From: an uncultured SAR116 cluster alpha proteobacterium
GTDB taxonomy: Bacteria; Pseudomonadota; Alphaproteobacteria; Puniceispirillales; Marisalimonadaceae
Assembly: GCA_902619805.1 (NCBI GenBank)
Contig: CACNGC010000004.1
Span: 1-64,000 of the forward strand
Length of the DNA: 64,000 nucleotides
Direction of reading: 5' to 3'
Both the position numbers and the translations under genes were made by a program. The notes under the pieces are model-generated. The model made no database searches, had not been told where the DNA came from, and saw nothing but the letters and a program-made list of their open reading frames with translations. Below are positions 41,383 to 52,014 of this stretch, one piece after another (within the stretch, counting starts at the first letter, position 1; the number at the start of each line of letters is the position of its first letter).

Positions 41383-43038
41383 TTAATGAGTTTTTCTAAA
41401 AACTCCTGATTTCACGCCATAATCGACGGCTAAACCATAATTAGGATCATCATCAGAATCTACAACTAACTGTCCAGCCTTCCGTAGTAGTGAGTGACAG
41501 TCAGTTGACAAATGTCTCAATTGTAACTGTTTCTTTTTCTTTTCATATTTAATAGCAAGGTCTTCTATTGCTTGTAACGCTGACTGATCTACAACACGAC
41601 TATTAATAAAATCAACAATCACAGTATCAGTATCACTTTCTATGTTAAATATTTCTGAAAAACCTTGAACTGATCCAAAAAACAAAGGACCCTGTATATA
41701 ATAAATTGTGTTGCCATTTTCATCTATTGTAACATTCCCTGTTATACGAATCGCATTATTCCAAGCGTAAGCAAGAGCTGATACAATAACTCCACATATG
41801 ACAGCAATCGCTAAATCGTAAATAACAGTAATGGTAGTCACAATTATCATAACGACGACATCCGTTCTTGGAATACGTTTAATAACCAAGATACTCTGCC
41901 AAGCAAAAGTACCAATAACAACCATAAACATAACACCAACCAACGCTGCTAAGGGTATTTGCTCGATAAGAGAAGATCCAACTACAATAAATAAAAGTAA
42001 AAACAAAGATGCCATAATACCAGATATCCTTGTACGGCCACCAGATTTTACATTAATCATTGATTGACCAATCATTGCACAACCACCCATACCGCTAAAA
42101 AAACCAGTTATCATATTAGCAATGCCTTGGGCAACACATTCCTGAGACGCTCCTCCAATTTTACCAGTAATATCACCTACTAAGTTGAGCGTTAATAAGC
42201 TCTCAATTAAACCAATTGTTGCTAAAATCAAGGCATATGGAAGTATGATTAAAAAAGTATCGGTATTAAGAGGGACCGATGGTATATGAAATGTTGGTAA
42301 ACCTCCTTTTATGGAAGCAAGATCACCAACGCGAGGCACATTTATATCTAATGATATAACAAGTACAGCTACAAAAACTATACCTGCTAGAGGAGCTGGA
42401 ATAATATTAGTTATTTTGGGGGTTCCCCATATTACGACCATAGTAATGATTACCAGTAAAAGCATAATCAGTAACGTTTGTCCTTGCATCCACTGTTTGT
42501 TCCCAGATAAGTCTGTTACTTGAAATTGGGACATTTGGGCTAAAAAAATGACAATTGCCAGGCCATTTACAAAACCAAGCATAACAGGATAAGGAACTAG
42601 CCTAATAAATTTTCCTAATCTTAAAAAAGCTGCTATAATTTGAAAAATTCCCATTAATACAACTGTAGCAAACAAATACTCAACACCGTGTAAAGAAACT
42701 AAAGCTACCATAACAACAGCCAATGCGCCTGTTGCACCTGAGATCATACCAGGTCTGCCTCCAATCAAAGCAGTGATCAATCCAACAATAAAAGCTGCAT
42801 ATAAACCTACTAAAGGATGGACTCCAGCAATAAATGAAAAAGACACAGCCTCAGGCACTAACGCTAAAGCAACCGTTAAACCTGCTAAAATTTCTGTTTT
42901 AAATTTTAATATTGATGAAAATTTTATATTTGAAAACTTCAATTCATTGTCTGATATTTTTTGGGATAATTCCTTAAATATGTTTTGTATAATGACCCCC
43001 CAACTTATCAGCAAGAACAAAAATAATATTAATCCCAA
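41383..43038 (-). CDS. SulP family inorganic anion transporter with STAS domain
   Basis: LAGLTVALALVPEAVSFSFIAGVHPLVGLYAAF, GGMGGCAMIGQSMINVKSGGRTR, C-terminal STAS VDFINSRVVDQSALQAI. Confidence 0.95.
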   Translation of the reverse strand: MGLILFLFLLISWGVIIQNIFKELSQKISDNELKFSNIKFSSILKFKTEILAGLTVALALVPEAVSFSFIAGVHPLVGLYAAFIVGLITALIGGRPGMISGATGALAVVMVALVSLHGVEYLFATVVLMGIFQIIAAFLRLGKFIRLVPYPVMLGFVNGLAIVIFLAQMSQFQVTDLSGNKQWMQGQTLLIMLLLVIITMVVIWGTPKITNIIPAPLAGIVFVAVLVISLDINVPRVGDLASIKGGLPTFHIPSVPLNTDTFLIILPYALILATIGLIESLLTLNLVGDITGKIGGASQECVAQGIANMITGFFSGMGGCAMIGQSMINVKSGGRTRISGIMASLFLLLFIVVGSSLIEQIPLAALVGVMFMVVIGTFAWQSILVIKRIPRTDVVVMIIVTTITVIYDLAIAVICGVIVSALAYAWNNAIRITGNVTIDENGNTIYYIQGPLFFGSVQGFSEIFNIESDTDTVIVDFINSRVVDQSALQAIEDLAIKYEKKKKQLQLRHLSTDCHSLLRKAGQLVVDSDDDPNYGLAVDYGVKSGVFRKTH

Positions 43039-43041
43039 ATA

Positions 43042-43302
43042 TTAACGATCTTTCAATTTTTCAAGCAACCTATCTAAGTTATGATCTACTTGATCATCAA
43101 AACCATTTTTAGATGAAAAATAAGCTAAGGACATTAAACCAGAACCCAATAAAATAGTAAAAAAAGCACCAACAAAAATTGCTATTTTCCCATTATAACT
43201 AATTGTGACGTCTGACATTTGTAACCATAAATTAATTGCGAATATTGTTATTAGTATCACAACAAAAATAGCCAAAATAATTAGGAATGAGGTATTTTTC
43301 AT
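43042..43302 (-). CDS. Small membrane protein (two predicted TM), hypothetical
   Basis: 86 aa, 3 nt upstream of the SulP gene on the same strand. Confidence 0.7.
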   Translation of the reverse strand: MKNTSFLIILAIFVVILITIFAINLWLQMSDVTISYNGKIAIFVGAFFTILLGSGLMSLAYFSSKNGFDDQVDHNLDRLLEKLKDR

Positions 43303-43344
43303 ACACGTATATATATTAGTAAATTCAAGACAAGTCTATCAATA

Positions 43345-44592
43345 TTATCTAAGGGGCATTTCTGATTTAACTAATTGTTCCCAATATGCAATACCTAAAG
43401 GCAAAATATCGTCATTAAAATCATACTTACTATTATGCAACATACAACCTGCTTTTCCTTCACCTGCCCCTAACCATATATATGACCCAGGTATTTTTTC
43501 TAACATATAAGCGAAATCTTCAGCGCCCATAGAAGGTGCCATATTAGTTTTAACAGAATCTTTGCCAAATAAATTTGATAAAACTTCAATTGCTTTTTCG
43601 CTAGATTCAATATCATTTACTGTTACAGGATAACCTTTAATGACAGATACATTGGCTGAACAACCATAAGCTATTGCTGTGGCCTCACAAATTTCTGTAA
43701 ATTGCTTATGAACACTTATTCTAGTATCCGGATCAACAGTTCTAATAGTACCAATAAAATTTGCTGTTTGGGGTATAATGTTAAATCCAGAACCTGCATT
43801 GATTTGAGTTACAGAAATCACAACTGCATCAAGAGGATTTTGTCTTCGAGAAACTATCTGTTGCACAGCCTGAACAATGGCAGTAACAGCTAAAACAGGG
43901 TCATTTGTTGCTTGAGGCATTGCAGCATGACCACCATTTCCATTTATAGTAACTTCAAATTTGTCTGCTGCTGCCATAACAGATCCTTTATGAACGGCAA
44001 CACTTCCTTTATTCATACCTGGCCAATTGTGCATACCCCAAACACTATCCATAGGAAATTGTTGAAACAAGCCATCCTCTATCATGGCAAGTCCACCACC
44101 TCCACCTTCTTCTGCGGGTTGGAATATAAAGTACACAGTTCCATCAAAATCCTTTTTCGAAGATAATAATTTAGCTGCCCCAAGCAGCATGGCTGTATGA
44201 CCATCATGACCACACGCATGCATACGACCATCAAACTTTGACTTATAAGAAAAATCATTTTCTTCAGTCATTGGCAATGCGTCCATATCAGCTCTTAATC
44301 CAATAGCTTTATTTCCTCCGCCACCAAGACTGGCATTAGCTCCCTTTAAAACTCCAACAACACCAGTTGTAGCCATGCCTCTATGAATCTCCAAACCAAA
44401 AGATTCAAGTTTCTCTGCAACAAAATTAGATGTCCACTTCTCTTCATAGCCAAGCTCTGGATGAGCATGTAACTCATGCCTCCACTTTTTTATTTCAGGA
44501 AAAATATTAATTATTTCATTTGATATTTTCATGTGAGTCTCCTTAAAATTATTATAAATACTCTTAAAACAAAAGGTCAACTTTCTAATCAT
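43345..44592 (-). CDS. M20 family amidohydrolase/peptidase (likely start ATG near 44532)
   Basis: RHELHAHPELGYEE, GLRADMDALPM, MHACGHDGHTAMLLGAA, MGAEDFAYML. Confidence 0.94.
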   Translation of the reverse strand: MIRKLTFCFKSIYNNFKETHMKISNEIINIFPEIKKWRHELHAHPELGYEEKWTSNFVAEKLESFGLEIHRGMATTGVVGVLKGANASLGGGGNKAIGLRADMDALPMTEENDFSYKSKFDGRMHACGHDGHTAMLLGAAKLLSSKKDFDGTVYFIFQPAEEGGGGGLAMIEDGLFQQFPMDSVWGMHNWPGMNKGSVAVHKGSVMAAADKFEVTINGNGGHAAMPQATNDPVLAVTAIVQAVQQIVSRRQNPLDAVVISVTQINAGSGFNIIPQTANFIGTIRTVDPDTRISVHKQFTEICEATAIAYGCSANVSVIKGYPVTVNDIESSEKAIEVLSNLFGKDSVKTNMAPSMGAEDFAYMLEKIPGSYIWLGAGEGKAGCMLHNSKYDFNDDILPLGIAYWEQLVKSEMPLR

Positions 44593-44624
44593 TGATCTAT
44601 CGTATAAATAGTTAATGTGCTAGC

Positions 44625-45968
44625 TTGTTAAAACTTAATCTTGAAACCTATAAATCAGTTTATTTAATAATAATTTTTTGGAGTTTGGTGAATATGAAAC
44701 GAATGAATATTCTTCCTGAAAATAACTTACAAAAATTCATGTTTATTTTTTTACCTTTTGCTTGTGGGTATTTTTTATCTTATCTTTATCGGTCAACAAA
44801 TGCTGTTCTTGCCCCATATCTAAGTAATGACCTAAATCTAAATGCAGAGCAACTAGGCTTAATTACATCTGCGTATTTTTTAACATTTGGTTTGTTTCAA
44901 CTACCCTTAGGTGTTTTACTTGACAAGTTTGGGGCTAGAAGAGTTCAAAGTATTCTATTTTTAGTTGCAGCAACAGGAGCTATATTGTTTAGCTTTGGAA
45001 ATAATGTTTGGTCACTAGTTATAGCTCGCGGATTAATTGGACTAGGAGTTTCTGGTGCTTTGATGGGAGCATTCAAAGCTTTTGCAGTTTGGTTTCCTAA
45101 AGAAAGGCTTCCACTTTTAATAGGCCTGTTTATGTCAGCAGGTGGATTGGGGGCAATTGTAGCATCAACACCTTTGGAAATGGCTATGCGAATAACTGAT
45201 TGGAGAGGAGTTTATTTGTTTCTTGGAATAATTACAGTTTTTATAGGGATTCTAATATTCTTTATAGTCCCAGAAAAAAAAGAAAGTGCCAATAGTGAAG
45301 AAACATTACCTATTTTGAAAGTATTAAAGGAAATTTATACAAGCTATGCTTTTTGGAGAATTGGTCCTTTATCTGGAATTGCAGGAGGTACTGGTCTAGC
45401 TATATTCGGATTGTGGGCAGGTCCTTGGCTAGCTGATATTGGTAAGTTTAATAAAAGTGAAATTGCTAGTATTCTTTTTATATCAACAATAATGATGACC
45501 ATTGGAACAACATCTTTAGGAATAATCACAGACTATTTAAGAAAATTCAACATATCTCCTGTTGGTGTTATGGGTGGCGCTTTACTAGTATTTATAATTC
45601 CATTTACGATAATTACCTTTGGATTAATGCCAAAAGCAATATGGCCATGGGTTATCTTAAGCATAACATCATTAGCAGCTACATTAGCTTATGCTGGACT
45701 TAGTCAACATTTTCCTAACAGCTATGCTGCTCGTGCTTCGACAGCTATAAATTTAATATGTTTTTTAATGGCTTTTATAGCTCAATACGCAATTGGTTTT
45801 ATTATGCAAATAATTGAACCTGGAAAGCAGAGTGGATATTCAATAAAGGCTTATCAAGCAGGTTTTGGTTTATTTTTAGGTTTACTAATAATTTGTTATG
45901 TAATTTTTCTGATAATGAGTCTAATAAAAATGAAAAATAAGAAAAAAATTATGGGTAATGACGTTTAG
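44625..45968 (+). CDS. MFS transporter (likely start ATG 44694)
   Basis: 12-TM profile; GVLLDKFGARRVQSILF, ARGLIGLGVSGALMGAFKAFAVWFPKERLPL. Confidence 0.93.
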   Translation: MLKLNLETYKSVYLIIIFWSLVNMKRMNILPENNLQKFMFIFLPFACGYFLSYLYRSTNAVLAPYLSNDLNLNAEQLGLITSAYFLTFGLFQLPLGVLLDKFGARRVQSILFLVAATGAILFSFGNNVWSLVIARGLIGLGVSGALMGAFKAFAVWFPKERLPLLIGLFMSAGGLGAIVASTPLEMAMRITDWRGVYLFLGIITVFIGILIFFIVPEKKESANSEETLPILKVLKEIYTSYAFWRIGPLSGIAGGTGLAIFGLWAGPWLADIGKFNKSEIASILFISTIMMTIGTTSLGIITDYLRKFNISPVGVMGGALLVFIIPFTIITFGLMPKAIWPWVILSITSLAATLAYAGLSQHFPNSYAARASTAINLICFLMAFIAQYAIGFIMQIIEPGKQSGYSIKAYQAGFGLFLGLLIICYVIFLIMSLIKMKNKKKIMGNDV

Positions 45969-46557
45969 CAATCCATTCATTTTTTACATTAGTAGGTTTT
46001 AAAATAAATCTATCGTGCAACCTAAAATCACCATCTTCCCAGAATTCAAACTCTTCTGGCTTTAATGCAAATCCACCCCAAAAACTTGGACGAGGAATAT
46101 CATCATCATTATATTTTTCTTCCAGTAATTTTACCTGTTGCATTAAGAATTCTCTAGACTCTAATTCTTTTGATTGTTTTGAGGCCCAGGCACCAATTCG
46201 ACTACCTTTTGAACGAGATTGATAATATTTATCAGACACTTCATCAGAAACTTTGTTAAGATTACCAACTAATCTTACTTGACGATTTAAACTTTTCCAA
46301 TAAAAGCATATGGCACCTTTTCCAGTTTGAATAATTTCTTTAGATTTACGACTTTCATAGTTTGTATAAAAAACAAAATCACCATCAATAATATCTTTTA
46401 ACAGTACTGTCCTTACAGAGGGCATTCCATCTTTGGACACTGTCGCTAGTTGCATTGCATTTGGGTCTCTAATTTCTTTTTCCTCAGCTTCAGACAACCA
46501 TTTTTTAAACAATTGTATTGGATCCACAATTTTTTTTAATTCCAATATAATCTCCAT
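45949..46557 (-). CDS. pdxH: Pyridoxamine 5'-phosphate oxidase
   Basis: MQLATVSKDGMPSVRTVLLKDI, FYTNYESRKSKEI, RPSFWGGFALKPEEFEFWEDGDFRLHDRF. Confidence 0.96.
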   Translation of the reverse strand: MEIILELKKIVDPIQLFKKWLSEAEEKEIRDPNAMQLATVSKDGMPSVRTVLLKDIIDGDFVFYTNYESRKSKEIIQTGKGAICFYWKSLNRQVRLVGNLNKVSDEVSDKYYQSRSKGSRIGAWASKQSKELESREFLMQQVKLLEEKYNDDDIPRPSFWGGFALKPEEFEFWEDGDFRLHDRFILKPTNVKNEWIAKRHYP

Positions 46558-46643
46558 GTAATTATTTTATTATTTAGTACTAATTTTGCCATATTTCATA
46601 AATATAAACATTATGTTTAAATTTAAAAGATTAACACGAGGTA

Positions 46644-47174
46644 TTGATGCTTAAAAATTTCTTATTATTTGGATCCATAGTATTACTCACAAGTAACGCT
46701 TACTCAAAAACAAATTTTTATCAGGTAACAGGATCTATTTCCTCAGTTGAAGTGCTTAAAACATATTCTACACAAAAAGTACCAAGAAATGAGAAAAGAT
46801 GCTCAATTCAAAGAGTACCAGTAAATCAAGACGCTAATAAGTTTGGTGCAGATAACTTTATAGGGGCCTTAATAGGAGGTGCTATAGGAAATCAGATTGG
46901 AGAGGGCGGAGGTAAGTCAGGAGCCACTGCCTTGGGAGCATTACTAGGATCAGAAGTTGTTCGAAATGAAAAAACTACTACAAATCAAAATTTTGTTGAA
47001 AAAGAGGTTTGTCGTACTCAAAAGGTTGTACATACTGAAACTATAGAGCAAATTAGTGGATATAAACTCATTATAGATGTAGATGGAGAAACCATCTCTA
47101 TGAATAGCAACAGATCTTATAACCCTGGTGATTTGATTACTTTAACAAAAAAAATAAGCTATTCTCTTAATTAA
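46644..47174 (+). CDS. Glycine-zipper 2TM (17 kDa surface antigen-like) protein
   Basis: Signal peptide; FIGALIGGAIGNQIGEGGGKSGATALGALLGSEV. Confidence 0.85.
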   Translation: MMLKNFLLFGSIVLLTSNAYSKTNFYQVTGSISSVEVLKTYSTQKVPRNEKRCSIQRVPVNQDANKFGADNFIGALIGGAIGNQIGEGGGKSGATALGALLGSEVVRNEKTTTNQNFVEKEVCRTQKVVHTETIEQISGYKLIIDVDGETISMNSNRSYNPGDLITLTKKISYSLN

Positions 47175-47201
47175 GTTTCAAATTAATAATAGTTAAATAT
47201 T

Positions 47202-47251
47202 TTAAAATGATATAATTAATTATATAATGATAATTGATTATATCATTTTAA
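47202..47251. repeat. Perfect 15-bp inverted repeat (20-nt spacer) upstream of fabI
   Basis: TTAAAATGATATAAT (47202-47216) ... ATTATATCATTTTAA (47237-47251). Confidence 0.85.
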
Positions 47252-47287
47252 TTTTAAATTGCGATTTTAGACCAGGAAAACAAAATA

Positions 47288-48121
47288 ATGGATCAAGAAA
47301 ACCACAGTAAAGGGATTATGCACGGTAAACGCGGTATTGTTATGGGAGTTGCCAATGACAGATCTATTGCCTGGGGTATAGCTGATGCAATTGTAAAACA
47401 AGGTGCAGAAATAGCATTTACATATCAAGGTGAAGCATTACAAAAAAGAGTTGCCCCACTTGCTGAATCAGTTGGTTCTGATATTGTTTTACCCTGCGAT
47501 GTTTCAAGTGATGAAGCAATTGACAAAACGTTCAATTTGCTCAAAGAAAAATGGAATAGTATTGATTTTTTAGTTCATGCAATAGCATACTCAGATAAAG
47601 AAGAATTAAAAGGCGAGTATGTTGATACAACAAGAGAAAATTTTTATAAAACTATGGACATATCTGTGTATTCATTTACCGCAGTTGCTCAAAGAGCTGC
47701 AGCAATGATGCCAAATGGTGGATCTATGATTACCCTCACATATTATGGAGCGGAAAAAGTAATGCCTCATTATAACGTAATGGGGGTTGCTAAGGCTGCA
47801 CTTGAATCTTCAGTGAGATATTTAGCTGCAGATCTAGGAGATAGCAAAATTAGAGTGAATAGTTTATCAGCAGGCCCTATAAAAACTCTTGCTGCTAGTG
47901 GTATAGGTGATTTCAGATATATTCTTAAATGGAATCAATATAATTCCCCACTTCGCCGAAATGTTACATTAGATGATGTTGGTGGATGTAGTGTTTATCT
48001 TTTATCTGATTTGTCAGCTGGAGTAACTGGTGAGACACATCACGTTGATTGTGGTTATCATGTTGTAGGCATGAAAGCTATTGATGCACCAGACATGTCA
48101 CCAGAAAAAAAAGAAATTTAA
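47288..48121 (+). CDS. fabI: Enoyl-[acyl-carrier-protein] reductase (NADH)
   Basis: KRGIVMGVANDRSIAWGIA, LTYYGAEKVMPHYNVMGVAKAAL, GPIKTLAASGI. Confidence 0.96.
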   Translation: MDQENHSKGIMHGKRGIVMGVANDRSIAWGIADAIVKQGAEIAFTYQGEALQKRVAPLAESVGSDIVLPCDVSSDEAIDKTFNLLKEKWNSIDFLVHAIAYSDKEELKGEYVDTTRENFYKTMDISVYSFTAVAQRAAAMMPNGGSMITLTYYGAEKVMPHYNVMGVAKAALESSVRYLAADLGDSKIRVNSLSAGPIKTLAASGIGDFRYILKWNQYNSPLRRNVTLDDVGGCSVYLLSDLSAGVTGETHHVDCGYHVVGMKAIDAPDMSPEKKEI

Positions 48122-48153
48122 ATTACTAAAATTTTCTTATTGAAAGAATTTAA

Positions 48154-49248
48154 ATGGCGAGCAACTCTTTTGGACATATTTTTAAATTTACTAGCTTTGG
48201 TGAAAGTCATGGTAAAGCAATTGGATGCATAGTAGATGGAGTTCCTCCTTTAATACCAATAAAAGAAGAAGACATTCAAGTTTACTTAGATAGAAGAAAA
48301 CCTGGCCAGTCCAAATTTGTTACACAAAGAAAAGAAAATGATATTGTAGAGATTCTCTCTGGAACTTTTGAGGGTAAAACTACAGGTCATCCAATTGCAC
48401 TTCACATAAAAAATGAAGATCAAAGAAGTAAAGATTATTCTGAAATATCTAGTCAATTTAGACCAGGGCATGCTGACATTACATATCAAAATAAATATGG
48501 AATAAGAGATTATAGAGGAGGAGGTAGATCAAGCGCAAGGGAAACAGCAGTAAGAGTTGCGGCAGGTGCAATTGCATTTAAGGTATTAGAAAATAAGTTA
48601 AAAAAATCTATAAAAATTAGAGCTAGTGTAATCCAGTTAGGGCCAAATAAGATAGATCGTGAAAATTTTGATTGGAATGAAGTTAACAATAACCCTTTTT
48701 TTTGTGGAGATCCAAAAGCAGCTAAAGAATGGGAAATTTGGTTGGACAATATTAGGAAGAACGGGAATAGTGCTGGTGCAATAATTGAGGTTGTTGCTGA
48801 AAATGTGCCCAGAGGATTAGGAAGTCCAATCTATAAAAAATTAGATAGTCAAATTGCAGAAGCGTTAATGAGCATAAATGCTGTAAAAGGTGTGGAAATT
48901 GGTTCTGGTTTCAATTTAGCGTCTTTGACAGGTAGTGAAGCCAATGATGAAATTTATCCTGACAATAAAGGCGATTATTATTTTGGATCTAATCACTCTG
49001 GAGGAATATTAGGCGGAATTTCTTCTGGCCAGCCTATAATAGCTAAATTCATTGTTAAACCAACAAGCTCTATTTTAACAGAAAAAAACTCGATAAACTT
49101 ACAAAATGAACCTATTAAGATTAAAACAAAAGGTAGGCACGATCCTTGTGTTGGCATTAGGGCTGTTCCTGTAGCTGAAGCTATGATGGCAATAGCTATT
49201 TTAGATCAATTGTTAGAGCATGAAAGTCAAATTGGGAAGATTGAATAA
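48154..49248 (+). CDS. aroC: Chorismate synthase
   Basis: [69 protein letters not shown]. Confidence 0.97.
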   Translation: MASNSFGHIFKFTSFGESHGKAIGCIVDGVPPLIPIKEEDIQVYLDRRKPGQSKFVTQRKENDIVEILSGTFEGKTTGHPIALHIKNEDQRSKDYSEISSQFRPGHADITYQNKYGIRDYRGGGRSSARETAVRVAAGAIAFKVLENKLKKSIKIRASVIQLGPNKIDRENFDWNEVNNNPFFCGDPKAAKEWEIWLDNIRKNGNSAGAIIEVVAENVPRGLGSPIYKKLDSQIAEALMSINAVKGVEIGSGFNLASLTGSEANDEIYPDNKGDYYFGSNHSGGILGGISSGQPIIAKFIVKPTSSILTEKNSINLQNEPIKIKTKGRHDPCVGIRAVPVAEAMMAIAILDQLLEHESQIGKIE

Positions 49249-49261
49249 AACGTTTAATAAA

Positions 49262-49972
49262 TTAAATTTTTGTAGCTACAATTAAAAATTCCTTATTTCC
49301 GCTAGGGCCTAAAATAGGGCTTTCAATAACTCCTAAAATATTCATATTAATTTCAAGTCCAATCCATTTTGTTATATCATTAATCACTGTCTCATGTAGT
49401 TTAGGATCTCTTACTACACCACCCTTTCCGACAAGACCTTTCCCTACTTCAAATTGGGGTTTTATTAAAGCTACCAACCATCCATGAGATTTTAAGAACC
49501 TAAGTCCTGAAGGTAAAACTTTCTTCAATGATATAAAAGATGCGTCACAAACTAAAGCATCCAAAGGATCTTGAATAATTTTATCTGTTAAATATCTGGC
49601 ATTTGTTTTTTCTTTAACTATAACTCTTTTATCTTGTCTCAATTTCCAATCTAATTGCCCATATCCAACATCTACTGCATAAATTTTACAAGCTCCATTT
49701 GCTAATAAAACATCTGTAAAACCGCCTGTGCTTGCTCCAATATCAAGTGCTATAATAGAATTACAGTCTAAATTAAATTCTAATATGGCTTTATTTAATT
49801 TAACACCTCCCCTAGATACCCAAGGGTATGTTTTACCTTTTATTTCAATTTTTGAATTTTGTGATACTTGTTGTCCAGGTTTTTCAACACGCTTATTATC
49901 AATGAACACATTTCCAGTCATAAGAATAGAATTGGCTTGCTCTCTACTTTTAACAAAACCTTTTAAAACCAT
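49262..49972 (-). CDS. tlyA: TlyA family rRNA methyltransferase
   Basis: S4 domain; YPWVSRGGVKLNKAI, ALDIGASTGGFTDVLLANGA, ALIKPQFEVGKG. Confidence 0.93.
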   Translation of the reverse strand: MVLKGFVKSREQANSILMTGNVFIDNKRVEKPGQQVSQNSKIEIKGKTYPWVSRGGVKLNKAILEFNLDCNSIIALDIGASTGGFTDVLLANGACKIYAVDVGYGQLDWKLRQDKRVIVKEKTNARYLTDKIIQDPLDALVCDASFISLKKVLPSGLRFLKSHGWLVALIKPQFEVGKGLVGKGGVVRDPKLHETVINDITKWIGLEINMNILGVIESPILGPSGNKEFLIVATKI

Positions 49973-50027
49973 AAGTTTATCTATTCGTTCTTTACTTATT
50001 TTAAAAGTCCTAAAATATTTTTAAAAT

Positions 50028-51980
50028 TTAGTTAGTAACAGATTTGTTTTTTAAATTCGACAAAGATATCATTTTAGAAACAACCTTTATCAATCCATCT
50101 GTGTCCAAACCTGCTGTTGCTAGTTGCTCTTTTTGAGAAGCGTGATCTTGAAAATTATCTGGCATAGTTAAGCATTTAATTTCTTTATCATGCTTATTAA
50201 GGAGATCTTTAGATGATAAGAGATGTAAACAATGAGAACTAAATCCTCCCGCGGAACCTTCTTCTATTATTATAAGTTTTTGATGTTCATTCCATAATTT
50301 TTCAATTAATTGCGTATCAATTGGTTTTGCAAAACGTGCATCAGCAACAGTTATCTTTAAGTTATATTGTAATAAATGATCAGCAACTTTCAATGCAGAA
50401 CCTACTCTTGTACCTAAAGCAAGAATTGCTAAATCTTTTCCTTTTTTGATGATTCTTCCTTTACCAATTTTAACATCTTGTACAATATCGGTAAAATCAA
50501 CACCTTCTCCTTCACCTCTTGGATATCTACAAAAAATTGGACCATCACTGTATTTCGAGGCAGTCATAACCATTTTAGCTAACTCTGCTTCGTCACTAGG
50601 TGCCATTACTACTACATTTGGTAAACAACAGAGGTATGCTAAATCAAACGACCCTGCATGAGTCGCTCCATCTGCTCCTACATATCCAGCTCTATCAAGC
50701 ATAAATCTTACAGGCAAATTTTGTATTACAACGTCATGAACTACTTGATCATAGGCTCTTTGTAAAAAAGTTGAGTAAATAGCTACAAATGGTTTTAAAC
50801 CCTCTGAAGCCATTCCAGCAGCAAACGTTACAGCATGTTGTTCTGCAATTCCAACATCATAAAATCTATCTTGAAATTTTTCTGCAAACTTATTTAATCC
50901 AGTTCCTGAAGGCATAGCGGCAGTGACGGCTAAAACTTTTTTATCTTTTTCAGCAATTTTACACAAGGTTTCTGCAAAAACGTTGGTATAAGTAGGCGCG
51001 TTAGATGTTGATTTGACTGTATCACCAGTAATTACGTTAAATTCAGATACAGCGTGATATTTTTCGTGAGAACCTTTCGAAAAAGGATGTCCTCTTCCCT
51101 TTTCTGTTACCACATGAAGCAGAATTGGTTTATCTTGAGAACCATTTTTTAGATTTTGTAATATTTTAACCATGGATTTAACATCATGACCATCTATTGG
51201 ACCTAGATAATTCATACCCATCTGACTAAAAATAGTACCCTCCGCATTTCCTAAAAAATTTCTTGCGATACTTTCAGCTCTTTTGGCTGTTTCACCAATT
51301 TCTTTAGGAAAAAGATTAACCATTTGTTTAGCAATTTCTCTTACATTATTGAACGGACGACTTGAAACAACATTGGATAAATAATTGCTTAAGGCACCCA
51401 CAGCTGGAGCTATAGACATATCATTATCATTTAAAATAATTAATAAATTAGTTTTCAAAGCTCCAGCGTTATTAATTGCTTCATATGCCATTCCAGCACT
51501 CATTGCACCATCACCAATAACAGCAATTACATTGTTAAATTTCCCAAGTTTATCTCTTGCAACAGCCATTCCTAGAGCTGCAGAAATCGATGTTGATGAA
51601 TGTCCTGCACCAAAAGGATCAAAAATAGACTCAGTTCGCTTAGTAAAACCTGAAAGACCTCTATATTTTCTTAAAGTAGACATTTTATGTCTTCTATTAG
51701 TTAAAATTTTGTGAGGATATGCTTGATGTCCAACATCCCAAATTAATCTGTCGTCAGGGGTATCAAAAACATAATGAATTGCAATAGCAAGCTCAACAAC
51801 ACCCAAACCTGCACCTAAATGGCCACCTGTTTTAGACACAATATCAATCATATCAGAGCGTAATTCTGAAGAAAGTTGATCAAGATCTTCTAATTTTAAA
51901 AATTTAAGATCATTCGGATTATTTACCTTATCGAGCAACGGTGTGGTAACAGATTTAATTTTTTTATCTTTAATTGGCAT
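50028..51980 (-). CDS. dxs: 1-deoxy-D-xylulose-5-phosphate synthase
   Basis: GGHLGAGLGVVELAIAIHYVF, IGDGAMSAGMAYEA, GYVGADGATHAGSFDLAYL. Confidence 0.97.
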   Translation of the reverse strand: MPIKDKKIKSVTTPLLDKVNNPNDLKFLKLEDLDQLSSELRSDMIDIVSKTGGHLGAGLGVVELAIAIHYVFDTPDDRLIWDVGHQAYPHKILTNRRHKMSTLRKYRGLSGFTKRTESIFDPFGAGHSSTSISAALGMAVARDKLGKFNNVIAVIGDGAMSAGMAYEAINNAGALKTNLLIILNDNDMSIAPAVGALSNYLSNVVSSRPFNNVREIAKQMVNLFPKEIGETAKRAESIARNFLGNAEGTIFSQMGMNYLGPIDGHDVKSMVKILQNLKNGSQDKPILLHVVTEKGRGHPFSKGSHEKYHAVSEFNVITGDTVKSTSNAPTYTNVFAETLCKIAEKDKKVLAVTAAMPSGTGLNKFAEKFQDRFYDVGIAEQHAVTFAAGMASEGLKPFVAIYSTFLQRAYDQVVHDVVIQNLPVRFMLDRAGYVGADGATHAGSFDLAYLCCLPNVVVMAPSDEAELAKMVMTASKYSDGPIFCRYPRGEGEGVDFTDIVQDVKIGKGRIIKKGKDLAILALGTRVGSALKVADHLLQYNLKITVADARFAKPIDTQLIEKLWNEHQKLIIIEEGSAGGFSSHCLHLLSSKDLLNKHDKEIKCLTMPDNFQDHASQKEQLATAGLDTDGLIKVVSKMISLSNLKNKSVTN

Positions 51981-52014
51981 TGATTAACTTAAACCTAAAA
52001 TAACAAACTTAAAT

